Part shown: positions 1-8,175 of the stretch, piece after piece | How positions within the stretch are numbered: the stretch's first letter is position 1 | Layout: every line of letters begins with the position of its first letter | NCBI GenBank assembly: GCA_000403475.2 | Contig: KE159795.1 | Span: forward strand, 1,855,519 to 1,919,518 | Length of the DNA: 64,000 nt | Origin: Lachnospiraceae bacterium MD308 | Lineage (GTDB): Bacteria; Bacillota; Clostridia; Lachnospirales; Lachnospiraceae | Direction of reading: 5' to 3' | Translations under genes and position numbers: made by a program | Notes under the pieces: generated by a model | Seen by the model: the letters and a program-made list of their open reading frames with translations, nothing else | Database searches by the model: none | Told to the model about the DNA's origin: nothing

Positions 1-137
1 ATCAGATTCACCGTGATATCCGACAGGCACTTCTGGCCTTCCTTCGTGATAATCCCTATTTTTTTCAGTGTAAGCCCAATCATAATCAGCAAAAACAGCG
101 TAAGCTGCAGATGCACCATCTGGGTAAAAAGCGCCAT
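1..137 (-). CDS. AEC-family transporter, N-terminal part
   Basis: The first 45 residues of a membrane protein run off the left edge. The start ATG (135-137) is preceded by a GAGGAAAT ribosome site. The visible part begins MALFTQMVHLQLTLFL and carries LKKIGIITKEG, then KCLSDITVNL, which is the typical first helix and following loop of auxin-efflux-carrier (AEC) family permeases. These carry organic acids or amino acids across the membrane. It follows the DAACS symporter after about 40 bp on the same strand, so it is probably the last visible gene of the pxp operon. The family call rests on a short segment. Confidence 0.6.
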   Translation of the reverse strand, partial: MALFTQMVHLQLTLFLLIMIGLTLKKIGIITKEGQKCLSDITVNL

Positions 138-177
138 ATTTCCTCAAACCTTAATCACTTCATAGTTTATGCTAATA

Positions 178-1524
178 CTAGCTGTTATACTTTTGCTTGT
201 CAAGCTCTTTTTCTTTTGCGTTCACGATCACGTTTACCGCCGCGTCGCCGATTACGTTGAGCGGCAGGAGAGCCATCTCTACCGGGCGGTTGATCGCTAC
301 GATCAGGGCGTAACCGATGAGACATGCATCCGTCGTCCAGCCCATTCCAGACAGCACCGTGAAGATCATGGTCGTTCCTGCGATCGGGATTGCCGGAGTT
401 CCTGCTGCCGCGCAGATAGAAAGGAAAGCCATGACGATCATATTTGCCGGAGTAACTTCAATCCCCGCGCTGGTAGCGATAAACGTAACTGCAAACATAT
501 GCATGACCGTTGTTCCGTTCATATTGATAGTCATGCCGGTAGGCAGTACAAAGCTTGTAATCTCCTTGCTGCATCCGAGCTCGTCGATACATGTCCTCGT
601 ATTGAGCGGGAGACATGCCGCGGAGGAGTTGGTGGAGAACCCGAAGATGCCGACTTTCGCAATCTTCTTGATAAACTTTACCGGATTCTCCTTTGTGGTG
701 GTCCAGATTCCCAGCGGATAGAGGGTTGCCACCAGGAGGAACAGCGTGAGCATCGCAGATACCACGTACGCTGCAACAGGAGCCAGATACTCTACGCCGT
801 AGATTGCAAACGTCCTGGAAATCAGGCAGAAGATTGCAACCGGACCGATTTTATTGATCAGAAATGTAAGCCACATATTGATAACTTCGCTTAAGTTTTC
901 CAGCACCTTCTTAAGCGGCTCTCCCCGCTCGCCCATCTGGTTCAGGCAAAGCCCGAGGATAATCGCCACGACCACGATTGCGAGGATGCTGTTATTCGTG
1001 CTGGCCGCGTCTGTAATGTTGGACGGAACCGCATTTACCACAACTGCCAGCGGGTTGAACGCGTCAATGGTCGCCGCCTCCGCAACGCCCTCGCTTGGAA
1101 GTGTGACATTAAAAAGCCCCATCGACTTTACAATGTACGCAATAGTACAGCCAAGAGCCGCGCCGCACACATAGAACCCGAAGAATCCTGCCAGGGTCGT
1201 TCCCGCAATCCGCCCAAGCTTTGTGGAATTGGAGATGCTGCACATCGCAAGGCTCAAAGACACCAGTACAAGCGGCACGATAGCGAGCTGCAGGCCCTTC
1301 ATGAAAATCTGCCCGACGATATAAAAGATACCGATTGCGCCGACACCCTCCGGAACGGTGATATCCTGGAACAGCAGTTTATTTACGATGGCCCAGCCCT
1401 CCTCAGAGATAACTTTTTCCCGCAGGAAAAGGAACAAAAGCCCCACGGCAAGGCCGCCCACAAGGGCGATCATCATTTTCTTCACAACGGACATCGGCTC
1501 TTTTTTGTTCGTTTCATTGCTCAT
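178..1524 (-). CDS. Dicarboxylate/amino acid:cation symporter (DAACS family)
   Basis: A 448-residue polytopic membrane protein of the DAACS (GltP/GltT/SstT) family, which couples uptake of glutamate, aspartate, dicarboxylates or serine to Na+ or H+. Visible hallmarks are about eight hydrophobic segments, a serine-rich reentrant loop (GFSTNSSAACLPLN), the MTINMNGTT signature in place of the usual NMDGT, and the second hairpin loop AAAGTPAIPIAGTT. Length is normal. It lies 33 bp after pxpA in the same direction. From the operon an amino-acid or pyroglutamate-related substrate is likely, but the substrate cannot be read from sequence. Confidence 0.88.
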   Translation of the reverse strand: MSNETNKKEPMSVVKKMMIALVGGLAVGLLFLFLREKVISEEGWAIVNKLLFQDITVPEGVGAIGIFYIVGQIFMKGLQLAIVPLVLVSLSLAMCSISNSTKLGRIAGTTLAGFFGFYVCGAALGCTIAYIVKSMGLFNVTLPSEGVAEAATIDAFNPLAVVVNAVPSNITDAASTNNSILAIVVVAIILGLCLNQMGERGEPLKKVLENLSEVINMWLTFLINKIGPVAIFCLISRTFAIYGVEYLAPVAAYVVSAMLTLFLLVATLYPLGIWTTTKENPVKFIKKIAKVGIFGFSTNSSAACLPLNTRTCIDELGCSKEITSFVLPTGMTINMNGTTVMHMFAVTFIATSAGIEVTPANMIVMAFLSICAAAGTPAIPIAGTTMIFTVLSGMGWTTDACLIGYALIVAINRPVEMALLPLNVIGDAAVNVIVNAKEKELDKQKYNS

Positions 1525-1557
1525 TTTACTTCACTCCTTTGTATTTTTTTATCAGTT

Positions 1558-2313
1558 CTAGAGATGCTTAATCTCAATGCCTTCCTCTGCAAATGCCTTC
1601 CGGATCCTCTGCACAAATGCCAGCGCCTTCGGCCCGTCTCCGTGTACGCACAAAGTATCCCCCTTGATGTCAAGCTCCTTGCCGTTAATGGATGTTACCT
1701 TCCCCTCTTTAATCATCCGCACGCAGCGGGCAATCGCCACATCCTCATCCGTAATCATGGAGCCTTCCATTTTCCTCGGAACTAGAGACAGATCGTCCAT
1801 GTACGCCCGGTCCGCAAATATCTCCGACGCCGTCCTAAGCCCCTTGCTCTCCGCAATCTGCCCCAGCACCGCCCCGGCGCAGTAATACACGATCAGGTCT
1901 TTGTCAAAATCGGTGATTGCCTCCACGATAGCCGAAGAAATCTCCTCGTCATACTGGCACTGGTTCCCCATCGCCCCGTGGGGCGCCACATGTGAAAGTT
2001 TCATGCCGTAGCTCTTTGTAAACGCCGCCAGCGCGCCGATCTGGTATTTCACATAATTCTTCACTTCCTGATAAGAAAGCACCATCTTCCTGCGCCCGAA
2101 TCCCATCAGATCCGGATATCCCGGGTGGGCGCCCACCATCACGCCCCGCTCCTTCGCCATGCTTACCACCCTGTCCATGACCATCGGGTCTCCCGCATGC
2201 CATCCGCAGGCAACATTTGCCGTCGTCACATACTGGATGATCTCCGCGTCGCCGCCCAGCTTGTACGCGCCAAAGCTCTCGCCCATGTCGCTGTTCAAAT
2301 CAACACTGTACAT
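1558..2313 (-). CDS. pxpA: 5-oxoprolinase subunit A (LamB/YcsF family)
   Basis: PxpA works with PxpB and PxpC in ATP-dependent opening of 5-oxo-L-proline (pyroglutamate) to L-glutamate. The 251-residue protein shows the family start DLNSDMGESFG, then TTANVACGWHAGDP and GAHPGYPDLMGFGRR, and later HGDGPKALAFV near the C-terminus. I chose the second ATG (2311-2313): an AAAGGGG ribosome site sits just upstream, whereas the earlier in-frame ATG at 2331 would put that site inside the gene. It is third of the pxp set in transcription order, separated from pxpC by an unrelated dehydrogenase. Confidence 0.92.
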   Translation of the reverse strand: MYSVDLNSDMGESFGAYKLGGDAEIIQYVTTANVACGWHAGDPMVMDRVVSMAKERGVMVGAHPGYPDLMGFGRRKMVLSYQEVKNYVKYQIGALAAFTKSYGMKLSHVAPHGAMGNQCQYDEEISSAIVEAITDFDKDLIVYYCAGAVLGQIAESKGLRTASEIFADRAYMDDLSLVPRKMEGSMITDEDVAIARCVRMIKEGKVTSINGKELDIKGDTLCVHGDGPKALAFVQRIRKAFAEEGIEIKHL

Positions 2314-2354
2314 CTTCGTTTCCCCTTTCATCTTTTTTCATCTTTCGCTTTATT

Positions 2355-3314
2355 TTATTTGTTCACTACATTCTGGGGCTCGCCATCCACAAAGCATCTG
2401 AGGTTGTCCGCCGCGATATCCATCAGTCTCTGGCGCGACTCCTTCGGCGCCCACGCGATATGCGGCGTAATGATCATATTTTTCGCCTCAAGGAGCGGGT
2501 TGTCCATCCGGATCGGCTCCGTAGAGACGACATCCACTGCTGCCCCTGCCACCTTGCCGCTGTTCAGCGCGTCTCTCAAGTCCTCCTCCACGATAAGCGG
2601 GCCGCGCGAATCATTAATGATCATCACTCCGTCCTTCATCTTCGCAATGGTATCTTTATTGATGATTCCTTCCGTCTCCGGGAACAAAGGGCAATGGAGG
2701 GAGATCACATCCGACTCCGCAAGCAATGTATCAAGGTCTGCGTAGCGGCACGTCTCACTCTCAAGCTCCGGGCGTTTGAATGCATCGTAGGCAAGAACCT
2801 TCATGCCAAGCGCCTGTGCAATCTTTCCCGTATCCTGCCCGATGCGCCCGAACCCGATGATTCCCATAGTCTTTCCGGCAAGCTCCACAAGAGGATGATT
2901 CCAGAAACACCAGTCCGCATTGTTTGTCCAGTCTCCCTTCTTCACGCAGTCAGAATGTTCGCCGATGTGGTGGCACAGCTCAAGGAGCAGCGCAATCGCA
3001 TACTGGGAAACAGCCGCCGTTCCATATGTAGGAATATTCGACACTGGGATGTTTTTCTCTTTCGCCGCCGCAATGTCCACGATGTTGTAGCCTGTGGCAA
3101 GCACTCCTACAAACTTGATGTTGGGGCATGCGTCAAAGGTTTCCCTCGTAAGCGGCGTCTTATTGGTGTATACCGCCTCCGCATCGCCAATCCTGGAAAC
3201 GATATCTTCCTCCTTCGTCCTCTCATAAACAGTAACTTCTCCGAACCTTTCCATGCCCTCCCAGCTAATGTCGCCCGGGTTCAATGTGTAACCATCCAGC
3301 ACTACGATTTTCAT
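2355..3314 (-). CDS. D-2-hydroxyacid dehydrogenase (NAD-dependent)
   Basis: A 319-residue member of the D-isomer-specific 2-hydroxyacid dehydrogenase family (glycerate dehydrogenase/hydroxypyruvate reductase-like), which interconverts a 2-oxoacid and a D-2-hydroxyacid with NAD(P)H. The Rossmann signature GIIGFGRIGQ is present, the family segment ISLHCPLFPET follows, and INDSRGPLI and the catalytic-His region ITPHIAWAP come later. It sits inside the pxp operon between pxpC and pxpA with short gaps, so it is probably co-expressed. The substrate is unknown; reduction of a 2-oxoacid derived from glutamate is one inference. Glycerate dehydrogenase is the closest named activity I can suggest. Confidence 0.85.
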   Translation of the reverse strand: MKIVVLDGYTLNPGDISWEGMERFGEVTVYERTKEEDIVSRIGDAEAVYTNKTPLTRETFDACPNIKFVGVLATGYNIVDIAAAKEKNIPVSNIPTYGTAAVSQYAIALLLELCHHIGEHSDCVKKGDWTNNADWCFWNHPLVELAGKTMGIIGFGRIGQDTGKIAQALGMKVLAYDAFKRPELESETCRYADLDTLLAESDVISLHCPLFPETEGIINKDTIAKMKDGVMIINDSRGPLIVEEDLRDALNSGKVAGAAVDVVSTEPIRMDNPLLEAKNMIITPHIAWAPKESRQRLMDIAADNLRCFVDGEPQNVVNK

Positions 3315-3362
3315 GTTTCACTTACCTCCATTTATTTCATATTTTTTTCTTTCTTATCATTT

Positions 3363-4319
3363 CTAAACTCTCGTATTCAGCCGTTTCTCCAGCCCGTCAA
3401 ACTCCTTCTCCTGCCGCACGTAAAGCTCCTGGGCCAGCTCGATGCCGACCTCGATAAACCGCACCTTGTAGCCTGCCATGCTCTGCACTAGCTTTGGCAG
3501 GTCCACCGAGATGACGCTGCCAATCTTCGTATATCCCCCGGTGCTCTGCCTGTCCGCAAGCATGATGATGGGCTGCCCGTTGGGCGGCACCTGTATGGAA
3601 CCGAAAGAAATCCCGTCCGTGATGATATTCCCGTCACCGATGTGCCGGAGCGGCTCTTCCCGCTCAAGCCGGCACCCCATCCGGTCAAACTCATTGGTAA
3701 TCTTCGCACCGTACCAGAAGAAATTCCTGCACTCTTCCTCGGTAAATTCACAATCCTGCGGCCCCCTCACCACCCGGAGGGTCAGCTCTTTTTTCGGAAA
3801 TGTCTCCGGCGTAAGTCTCCTGAGATACATATTCGGCAGAGAAGACTTCGCACCCGCAAACCCAATCCGGTCGCCCTTTAAAAATTTCCTTCCGTCCATC
3901 CCGCCAAGCTCATTTCTCATCAGCGTGGACTTGCTCCCCATCACCGGCCGTATATCAAGCCCTCCGGCAAATGCAAGGTATGCCCGGCAGCCGTTTCCAT
4001 TGGTCAGCCCGAAGGAAAGCAGCGCGCCTGCCGGAACCTTCACCGCCTGGTACATGGGCGCCGGCTCTCCGTCAATGCTCGGAGACATGTCCGCTCCGGT
4101 GATTGCGACGATATTCTCCTCCTCGAACCGGATTGCCGCTCCCTGGAAGGTCATCTCAAGCGCACCCTCGCCCCGCTCATTTCCCGCCAGAATATTTGCA
4201 ATGCGAAAAGACCTTGCATCCATCGGCCCGGCCGGAGACACGCCGAACTGCTGATACCCGAACCTTCCTTCGTCCTGTACCGTCGTGAGGATTCCGGGGT
4301 TTTCAATCACAATACCCAT
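3363..4319 (-). CDS. pxpC: 5-oxoprolinase subunit C (biotin-dependent carboxyltransferase-like, KipA family)
   Basis: PxpC forms the 5-oxoprolinase complex with PxpB and PxpA. The 318-residue protein starts with the family signature VIENPGILTTVQDEGRFGYQ and continues with GVSPAGPMDARSFRIAN, ALEMTFQGA and GRTTPGGYT-like ADRQSTGGYTKIG. These are typical of the KipA/allophanate-hydrolase-subunit-2 fold. Its ATG directly follows the pxpB stop (TAGATG, no gap), a sign of translational coupling and of a 1:1 complex. No rare feature was seen; length is normal. Confidence 0.92.
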   Translation of the reverse strand: MGIVIENPGILTTVQDEGRFGYQQFGVSPAGPMDARSFRIANILAGNERGEGALEMTFQGAAIRFEEENIVAITGADMSPSIDGEPAPMYQAVKVPAGALLSFGLTNGNGCRAYLAFAGGLDIRPVMGSKSTLMRNELGGMDGRKFLKGDRIGFAGAKSSLPNMYLRRLTPETFPKKELTLRVVRGPQDCEFTEEECRNFFWYGAKITNEFDRMGCRLEREEPLRHIGDGNIITDGISFGSIQVPPNGQPIIMLADRQSTGGYTKIGSVISVDLPKLVQSMAGYKVRFIEVGIELAQELYVRQEKEFDGLEKRLNTRV

Positions 4320-5054
4320 CTACTTCACCCCTCCCTCTTTCTTGTAAGTCTTTACCTGATAAGTTCCTTTCAGCACATCCGCCCTAATCTTTTCATATTC
4401 CCGCTGATTGACCGGAACATACTTAATCCATTCTCCCGCATGGACTAAAAACGGGTCTTTTTTCGTGTAATCGCAGATTGTAAGGGGCGTTCCTCCCACA
4501 ATATTCCACCCGCAGGGCTGCGGAAACGGAATCAGATTAGAAAGATTAAGCTGCGCCACGATGGACTGCCCGGCAATCTTTACCCTGGGCGACTCCCGCC
4601 TCTTAAAATGGAACGGCTCCTCAAACCTTGCCGCGTATGCATGGCCCGGCGCAAAGCCAAGCATGTAGGTATAATACTCGTGCTCCGAATGCATCCGGAT
4701 AAATTCCTTCACCGACACATCCTCAAATCTGGCGCAGTCCTCAAGATCCGGCCCCAGCTCGCCGCCGTAGCAGATTGGAACCTCCTTGACTATCCCGCCC
4801 TCTTCCTTCACGCCTTCCAGGCTCCCAAGCCGCCCTTCAATCTCCGCCTTAAGCTCTCCGAACCGAATCACCTGGGGCCTGTAGTGCACCATCAGCGACG
4901 CGTAGGTGGGCACCATCTCCGTAACCCCGTCAATGGGGTTCTTTGTCAGATCCAGCATTAACCCGTGCACCTTCTGATTCACTTCCAGGCTGATCTCATC
5001 CCCCATCTGGACGGAAATCGCCGTATCGCCCGAAATCAAGAATTTTGCCTCCAT
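4320..5054 (-). CDS. pxpB: 5-oxoprolinase subunit B (KipI family)
   Basis: First gene of the pyroglutamate operon. The 244-residue protein has the KipI/PxpB features SGDTAISVQMGDEISLEVN, then the HYRP segment, MLGFAPGHAYA and the loop SNLIPFPQPCGWNIVGGTP. I chose the ATG at 5052-5054 because AAAGGAG lies just upstream; the longer frame to 5090 starts with a basic leader that lacks a ribosome site. It touches pxpC with no gap. Upstream is about 250 bp of AT-rich sequence shared with the divergent hicA promoter. Confidence 0.9.
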   Translation of the reverse strand: MEAKFLISGDTAISVQMGDEISLEVNQKVHGLMLDLTKNPIDGVTEMVPTYASLMVHYRPQVIRFGELKAEIEGRLGSLEGVKEEGGIVKEVPICYGGELGPDLEDCARFEDVSVKEFIRMHSEHEYYTYMLGFAPGHAYAARFEEPFHFKRRESPRVKIAGQSIVAQLNLSNLIPFPQPCGWNIVGGTPLTICDYTKKDPFLVHAGEWIKYVPVNQREYEKIRADVLKGTYQVKTYKKEGGVK

Positions 5055-5224
5055 CTGGAACTCCTTTCTTCGTCTGTACAGTTTGTGCATATTGACTATT
5101 TTGCTCTATATTTATTATTAATTTTCTTTCACTTTATTTACTAATTAGAATATATCACACCCGAAACATTTTAAAAAATGAATTATTTGTCTATAATATA
5201 TTAATGATTTTTATAATTGGGCGT

Positions 5225-5254
5225 AAAAAATTCCGGCAGGGATTCTCCTGCCGG
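5225..5254 (-). terminator. Rho-independent terminator (minus strand)
   Basis: An 8-bp perfect stem, CCGGCAGG/CCTGCCGG (5233-5240 with 5247-5254) and a 6-base loop, is followed on the minus strand by AATTTTTTA. It lies upstream of pxpB, so it would stop minus-strand transcripts arriving from the right before the pxp promoter. No minus gene now ends here, so the gene it served may have been lost or displaced. Confidence 0.7.
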
Positions 5255-5302
5255 ACATATATACCAACACTTTCTAATTTTACGTAATAATACGTATTTT
5301 AA

Positions 5303-5340
5303 TTGACACAAGACATATTACATGCCATAATATAAGCATG
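5303..5340 (+). promoter_or_regulatory. hicAB promoter with overlapping dyad
   Basis: TTGACA (5303-5308) and CATAAT (5326-5331) are separated by 17 bp, close to the sigma-A consensus. The short inverted repeat CATGC (5321-5325)/GCATG (5336-5340) surrounds the -10 element and could be an operator for HicB, which represses its own operon in known HicAB systems. The operator role is inference. Confidence 0.55.
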
Positions 5341-5522
5341 ATAGGAAAAGGAGAAACTTCTCGATGCCAATGACATCACGTGAGATGATTAGACACCTCA
5401 AGAAAAATGGTTTTAAAATAATTGGCCAAAATGGTTCCCACATAAAAATGAGAAATGATAAAACCGGACATCAAACTGAAGTTCCTTATCATTGCACAGA
5501 TTTAAAAAAAGGACTTGAACAG

Positions 5523-5527
5523 GCAAT
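5523..5527. repeat. Target-site duplication, left copy (GCAAT)
   Basis: GCAAT at 5523-5527 is repeated directly at 8116-8120, immediately outside both ends of the IS. A 5-bp duplication fits IS21-type transposition and shows the insertion is simple and recent enough to be intact. Confidence 0.85.
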
Positions 5528-5546
5528 TGCATATTGCGGCATCCAA

Positions 5547-5574
5547 CGGCCGATTTTGCGGAGCAAAACGGCCG
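5547..5574. repeat. IS subterminal hairpin, left
   Basis: CGGCCG-A-TTTTGC (5547-5559) pairs with GCAAAACGGCCG (5563-5574) around a GGA loop, with one bulged A. A sister hairpin lies at the right end. It might limit read-through into istA or be part of the transposase binding region. Confidence 0.6.
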
Positions 5575-5684
5575 CAATGCGAAGCTGATCGGCCACAGGC
5601 CGTTGCCTTTGTAAGCCGAATCCTCTCATAATGGGTCTATGCCTCATAAAGAGGTAAATAAACTCATTTGAAGGAGGATAATGA

Positions 5685-7295
5685 ATGCTTGACTACAAAA
5701 CAATCATTATCAAACGCTATGCGCTGAATCTGTCTGGCAGAGAGATTGCCAGACAGATTGGTGCAAGCAAGTCAGGAGTCAATGAATTCCTGAAAGCATT
5801 TGAGGAGTGTGACAGCATCAGCTACCCGCTCCCGAACGGCATCACCAACTATGGAATAGCTGAGTTAGTGTATGGAAATCCGCCAGGAAACAATGGTCGA
5901 AATCCCAACATTGAGTATCCTGATTACGGGGATGTGAACAGGCAGCTTTCCACCAGAAAGAACATGACTTTGGTGTTCCTCTGGAACAGGTACAAAAAGA
6001 AGTGCGAGGAAACTGGCAGGCGTTATTATCAATACCGCCAGTTCTGCGAACATTACTCTGAATGGTGTGCCGAAAATGCCGAAACCTTACACTTCGATGC
6101 CGTCATTGGGGAAAAGATGGAGGTTGACTTTGCCGGCAAAACATTTGAGATTACCGATCCGTTAACCGGTGAAATCTATACCGTCGTGGTATTTGTTGCC
6201 ATTCTGCCCTATTCACAGTACATATACGCAGAGGGAATGCTTTCGGTAAAAGAGCCCCAGTGGATCGATGTAAATAACCATGCCCTGGACTACTTTGGCG
6301 GAGTGCCTGCGCTTGTGGTCTGCGATAACTGCAGGCAGGCCGTCATAGCAAACAGGGATTGGATCGCACCAGAACTGAATAAAGATTATGCCGAATGGGC
6401 GGAACATAACCAGACGGTTATCTTGCCTGCGAAGGTTCGTAAGCCAAAGTATAAGAGTTCTGTGGAAAACGCCGTGGGCATCCTTGAAAAGGGATTTTTC
6501 CACGAGATGGAGGAGCGGCAGTATTTCTCTCTGGAACAGTTCAATCAGGATCTATGGGTCTTCCTCGAACAGTTAAACCGGGAGCCTTTTAAGAAAAAGG
6601 AACACAACAGATACTTCTATTGGGAAGAAGAAAGACTGGAATTGATGCCGCTGCCCTCCGTGCATTACGAGTACACGGAGAGACGAATGGCAAAAGTATC
6701 AAGCGATTTCCATGTCCGCTTTGATAATGCTTATTATAGCGTAAATAAAGCATATGTGCACAAAGAAGTTCTCATAAAGGCGACAGCAGCCATTGTACGA
6801 ATTTACAGTAAACAGGGTGAATTCCTGTGCGAGTGGCCCCGTGCAGAGTACAAGGGAAAATGGTCTACGAATCCCCACCATCTCCCCGCCAGCTATCAGG
6901 GATACGGACAGTGGAATGCAGCATTTTTTATCAATAAGGCAAGGCTTGTGGGCACATCGACCGAGGCGGTTATCCAGAACATCCTCAAGTGCCGTAAATA
7001 TGAAGTCCAGACCTACCGTATGTGCCTTGGCGTACTCAACTTCGGCGGGAAATATGGGAAGCCTGTACTGGAGGAGTGCTGCCGTCGTGCCATTGACTGT
7101 GGGAAAACCACATATACGTTCATAAAAAACACCATTCCCGCAGTTGCGGATGAGATGGGAGCAGAAGTCCGAAAATGCAGCACTGCCCCTGAAAAAAAGG
7201 GCGGATACGCGATGAGCCCTGATTCGGCAGATATAAACAAACTTTTGTCCCGCAGCAGGGAGCTGGCAGACAGGCAGAGGGGAGGTGACCGGTAA
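5685..7295 (+). CDS. istA: IS21-family transposase IstA
   Basis: The 536-residue DDE transposase catalyses cutting and joining of the IS21-type element. It has an N-terminal helix-turn-helix (LSGREIARQIGASKSGVNEF), then an integrase (rve) core with the three acidic residues in EVDFAG, VVCDN and KSSVENAVG. A C-terminal beta-rich part follows (residues from about 330). AAGGAGG (5671-5677) fixes the start at 5685. It overlaps istB by one base (TAATG), so IstB is translationally coupled. No frameshift or truncation; the element appears competent. Confidence 0.94.
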   Translation: MLDYKTIIIKRYALNLSGREIARQIGASKSGVNEFLKAFEECDSISYPLPNGITNYGIAELVYGNPPGNNGRNPNIEYPDYGDVNRQLSTRKNMTLVFLWNRYKKKCEETGRRYYQYRQFCEHYSEWCAENAETLHFDAVIGEKMEVDFAGKTFEITDPLTGEIYTVVVFVAILPYSQYIYAEGMLSVKEPQWIDVNNHALDYFGGVPALVVCDNCRQAVIANRDWIAPELNKDYAEWAEHNQTVILPAKVRKPKYKSSVENAVGILEKGFFHEMEERQYFSLEQFNQDLWVFLEQLNREPFKKKEHNRYFYWEEERLELMPLPSVHYEYTERRMAKVSSDFHVRFDNAYYSVNKAYVHKEVLIKATAAIVRIYSKQGEFLCEWPRAEYKGKWSTNPHHLPASYQGYGQWNAAFFINKARLVGTSTEAVIQNILKCRKYEVQTYRMCLGVLNFGGKYGKPVLEECCRRAIDCGKTTYTFIKNTIPAVADEMGAEVRKCSTAPEKKGGYAMSPDSADINKLLSRSRELADRQRGGDR

Positions 7296-8032
7296 TGCTC
7301 ACTGGAAACAGCCTTCTGAATATGCTCGTGGATGAATTAAACGAAATGGGGCTGCCAAATATGGCGGCTGAACTGGATAAACTCTATGCTGCCCCCGGAT
7401 TCCTTGAGATGGACCGCCTTACGCTGATTTCGGAGCTTATATCTCCCGAATACAAGGATAAGATCAGTAAACGGATAAATAACCGCCTCCGCTCGGCAAA
7501 ACTCATAGGATGCCCGGCAGAAATCGGGAATTGTACGGATTCCCAGGAAAGGGAATACTTACCTTCCGGGATTCCGCAGATGCTCTCCACACTGGATTTT
7601 ATTCCAAAGGGGTTTAACATTTGTATACTCGGAGCGTCCGATACTGGCAAGACGTATCTGGCAAAAGCAATCGGCATAAAAGCATGTACGGATTACCGGG
7701 TGGGATATTTCCACTGTGAGGAACTGCTTGAAAACCTTTCGTCACAGAAACAGCTTGATTATGGTAAGTATAGTCGGAAACTGTCCGGACTGCTTAAACA
7801 GGATCTTTTGATACTTGATGACTTTCTTCTCCACACAATCGTAGATGAAGCAGAAATCAAGATCCTGTTTGCACTGCTGGAAGGAAGATCGGAGAAAAAG
7901 AAAAGCACCATCATCTGTTCTCAGAGGGCGCCGGAGAACTGGAAGCCAATGATCATGAACGATGAGATATCGGCAAACTCCATACTTAAAAGAGCAACCA
8001 AACATTACACAGTTATGATCAACAGGAGATAA
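7295..8032 (+). CDS. istB: IS21-family helper ATPase IstB
   Basis: The 245-residue AAA+ ATPase binds target DNA and activates IstA. It carries the Walker A motif LGASDTGKTYLAKAIG at about residues 109-124, the Walker B motif LLILDDF, and an arginine-finger region with SILKRATKHY near the C-terminus. The start ATG overlaps the istA stop (TAATG) and is preceded by GGAGGTG. Length matches other IstB proteins. Confidence 0.94.
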   Translation: MLTGNSLLNMLVDELNEMGLPNMAAELDKLYAAPGFLEMDRLTLISELISPEYKDKISKRINNRLRSAKLIGCPAEIGNCTDSQEREYLPSGIPQMLSTLDFIPKGFNICILGASDTGKTYLAKAIGIKACTDYRVGYFHCEELLENLSSQKQLDYGKYSRKLSGLLKQDLLILDDFLLHTIVDEAEIKILFALLEGRSEKKKSTIICSQRAPENWKPMIMNDEISANSILKRATKHYTVMINRR

Positions 8033-8048
8033 CCTGCATTAAACGGGT

Positions 8049-8073
8049 GGCCGTTTTGCTCCGCAAGGCGGCC
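8049..8073. repeat. IS subterminal hairpin, right
   Basis: GGCCGTTTTGC (8049-8059) and GCAAGGCGGCC (8063-8073) form an imperfect hairpin with a TCC loop just after istB. It resembles the left hairpin in sequence and can also act as the istB terminator. Confidence 0.55.
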
Positions 8074-8115
8074 GCTCTAAAACGCATCTGTGGACGCTGC
8101 GCTCCGCAGAATGCA

Positions 8116-8145
8116 GCAATACTAAAACAAGCAGGACTTAAATAG
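8116..8145 (+). pseudogene. hicA: hicA 3' remnant
   Basis: The last nine codons of hicA (A-ILKQAGLK) and the TAG stop follow the IS right end. The first five bases (GCAAT) are the right copy of the target duplication. The reading frame joins exactly to the 5' part at 5527. It has no start of its own and is not translated. Confidence 0.88.
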
Positions 8146-8175
8146 TTATATTAGCAGAAAATGGAGGCATAATTC

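Larger units (their letters stand above)
5364..5588 (+). pseudogene. hicA: hicA toxin, 5' part, interrupted by IS element
   Basis: HicA is a small double-stranded-RNA-binding-fold mRNA endonuclease toxin. The frame begins MPMTSREMIRHLKKNGF and has the catalytic-His region QNGSHIKMRN and VPYHCTDLKKGLEQAI, all normal HicA. Genuine hicA ends at 5527; after that the frame reads into the IS left end and stops at 5588, giving a false C-terminus. The missing end (ILKQAGLK and stop) lies at 8116-8145 beyond the element. Joining the two parts with one copy of GCAAT restores an intact 62-residue HicA. The catalytic His is kept, so a fused 74-residue product could still be partly active. Confidence 0.9.
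5528..8115 (+). mobile_element. IS21-family insertion sequence (istA/istB)
   Basis: A 2588-bp element with complete boundaries. The left end reads TGCATATTGCGG and the inverted right end TGCATTCTGCGG, so the terminal repeats match except for two bases in twelve and have the TG...CA ends usual for the family. It is flanked by GCAAT direct repeats and carries istA and istB overlapping by one base. It splits hicA. Both ends also carry a related subterminal hairpin (5547-5574 and 8049-8073). Confidence 0.93.

Noticed and set aside
169..894. Long plus-strand frames opposite the DAACS gene
   Set aside because: They are shadow frames of the DAACS gene with rare composition (Arg/Cys/His-rich) and no ribosome site.
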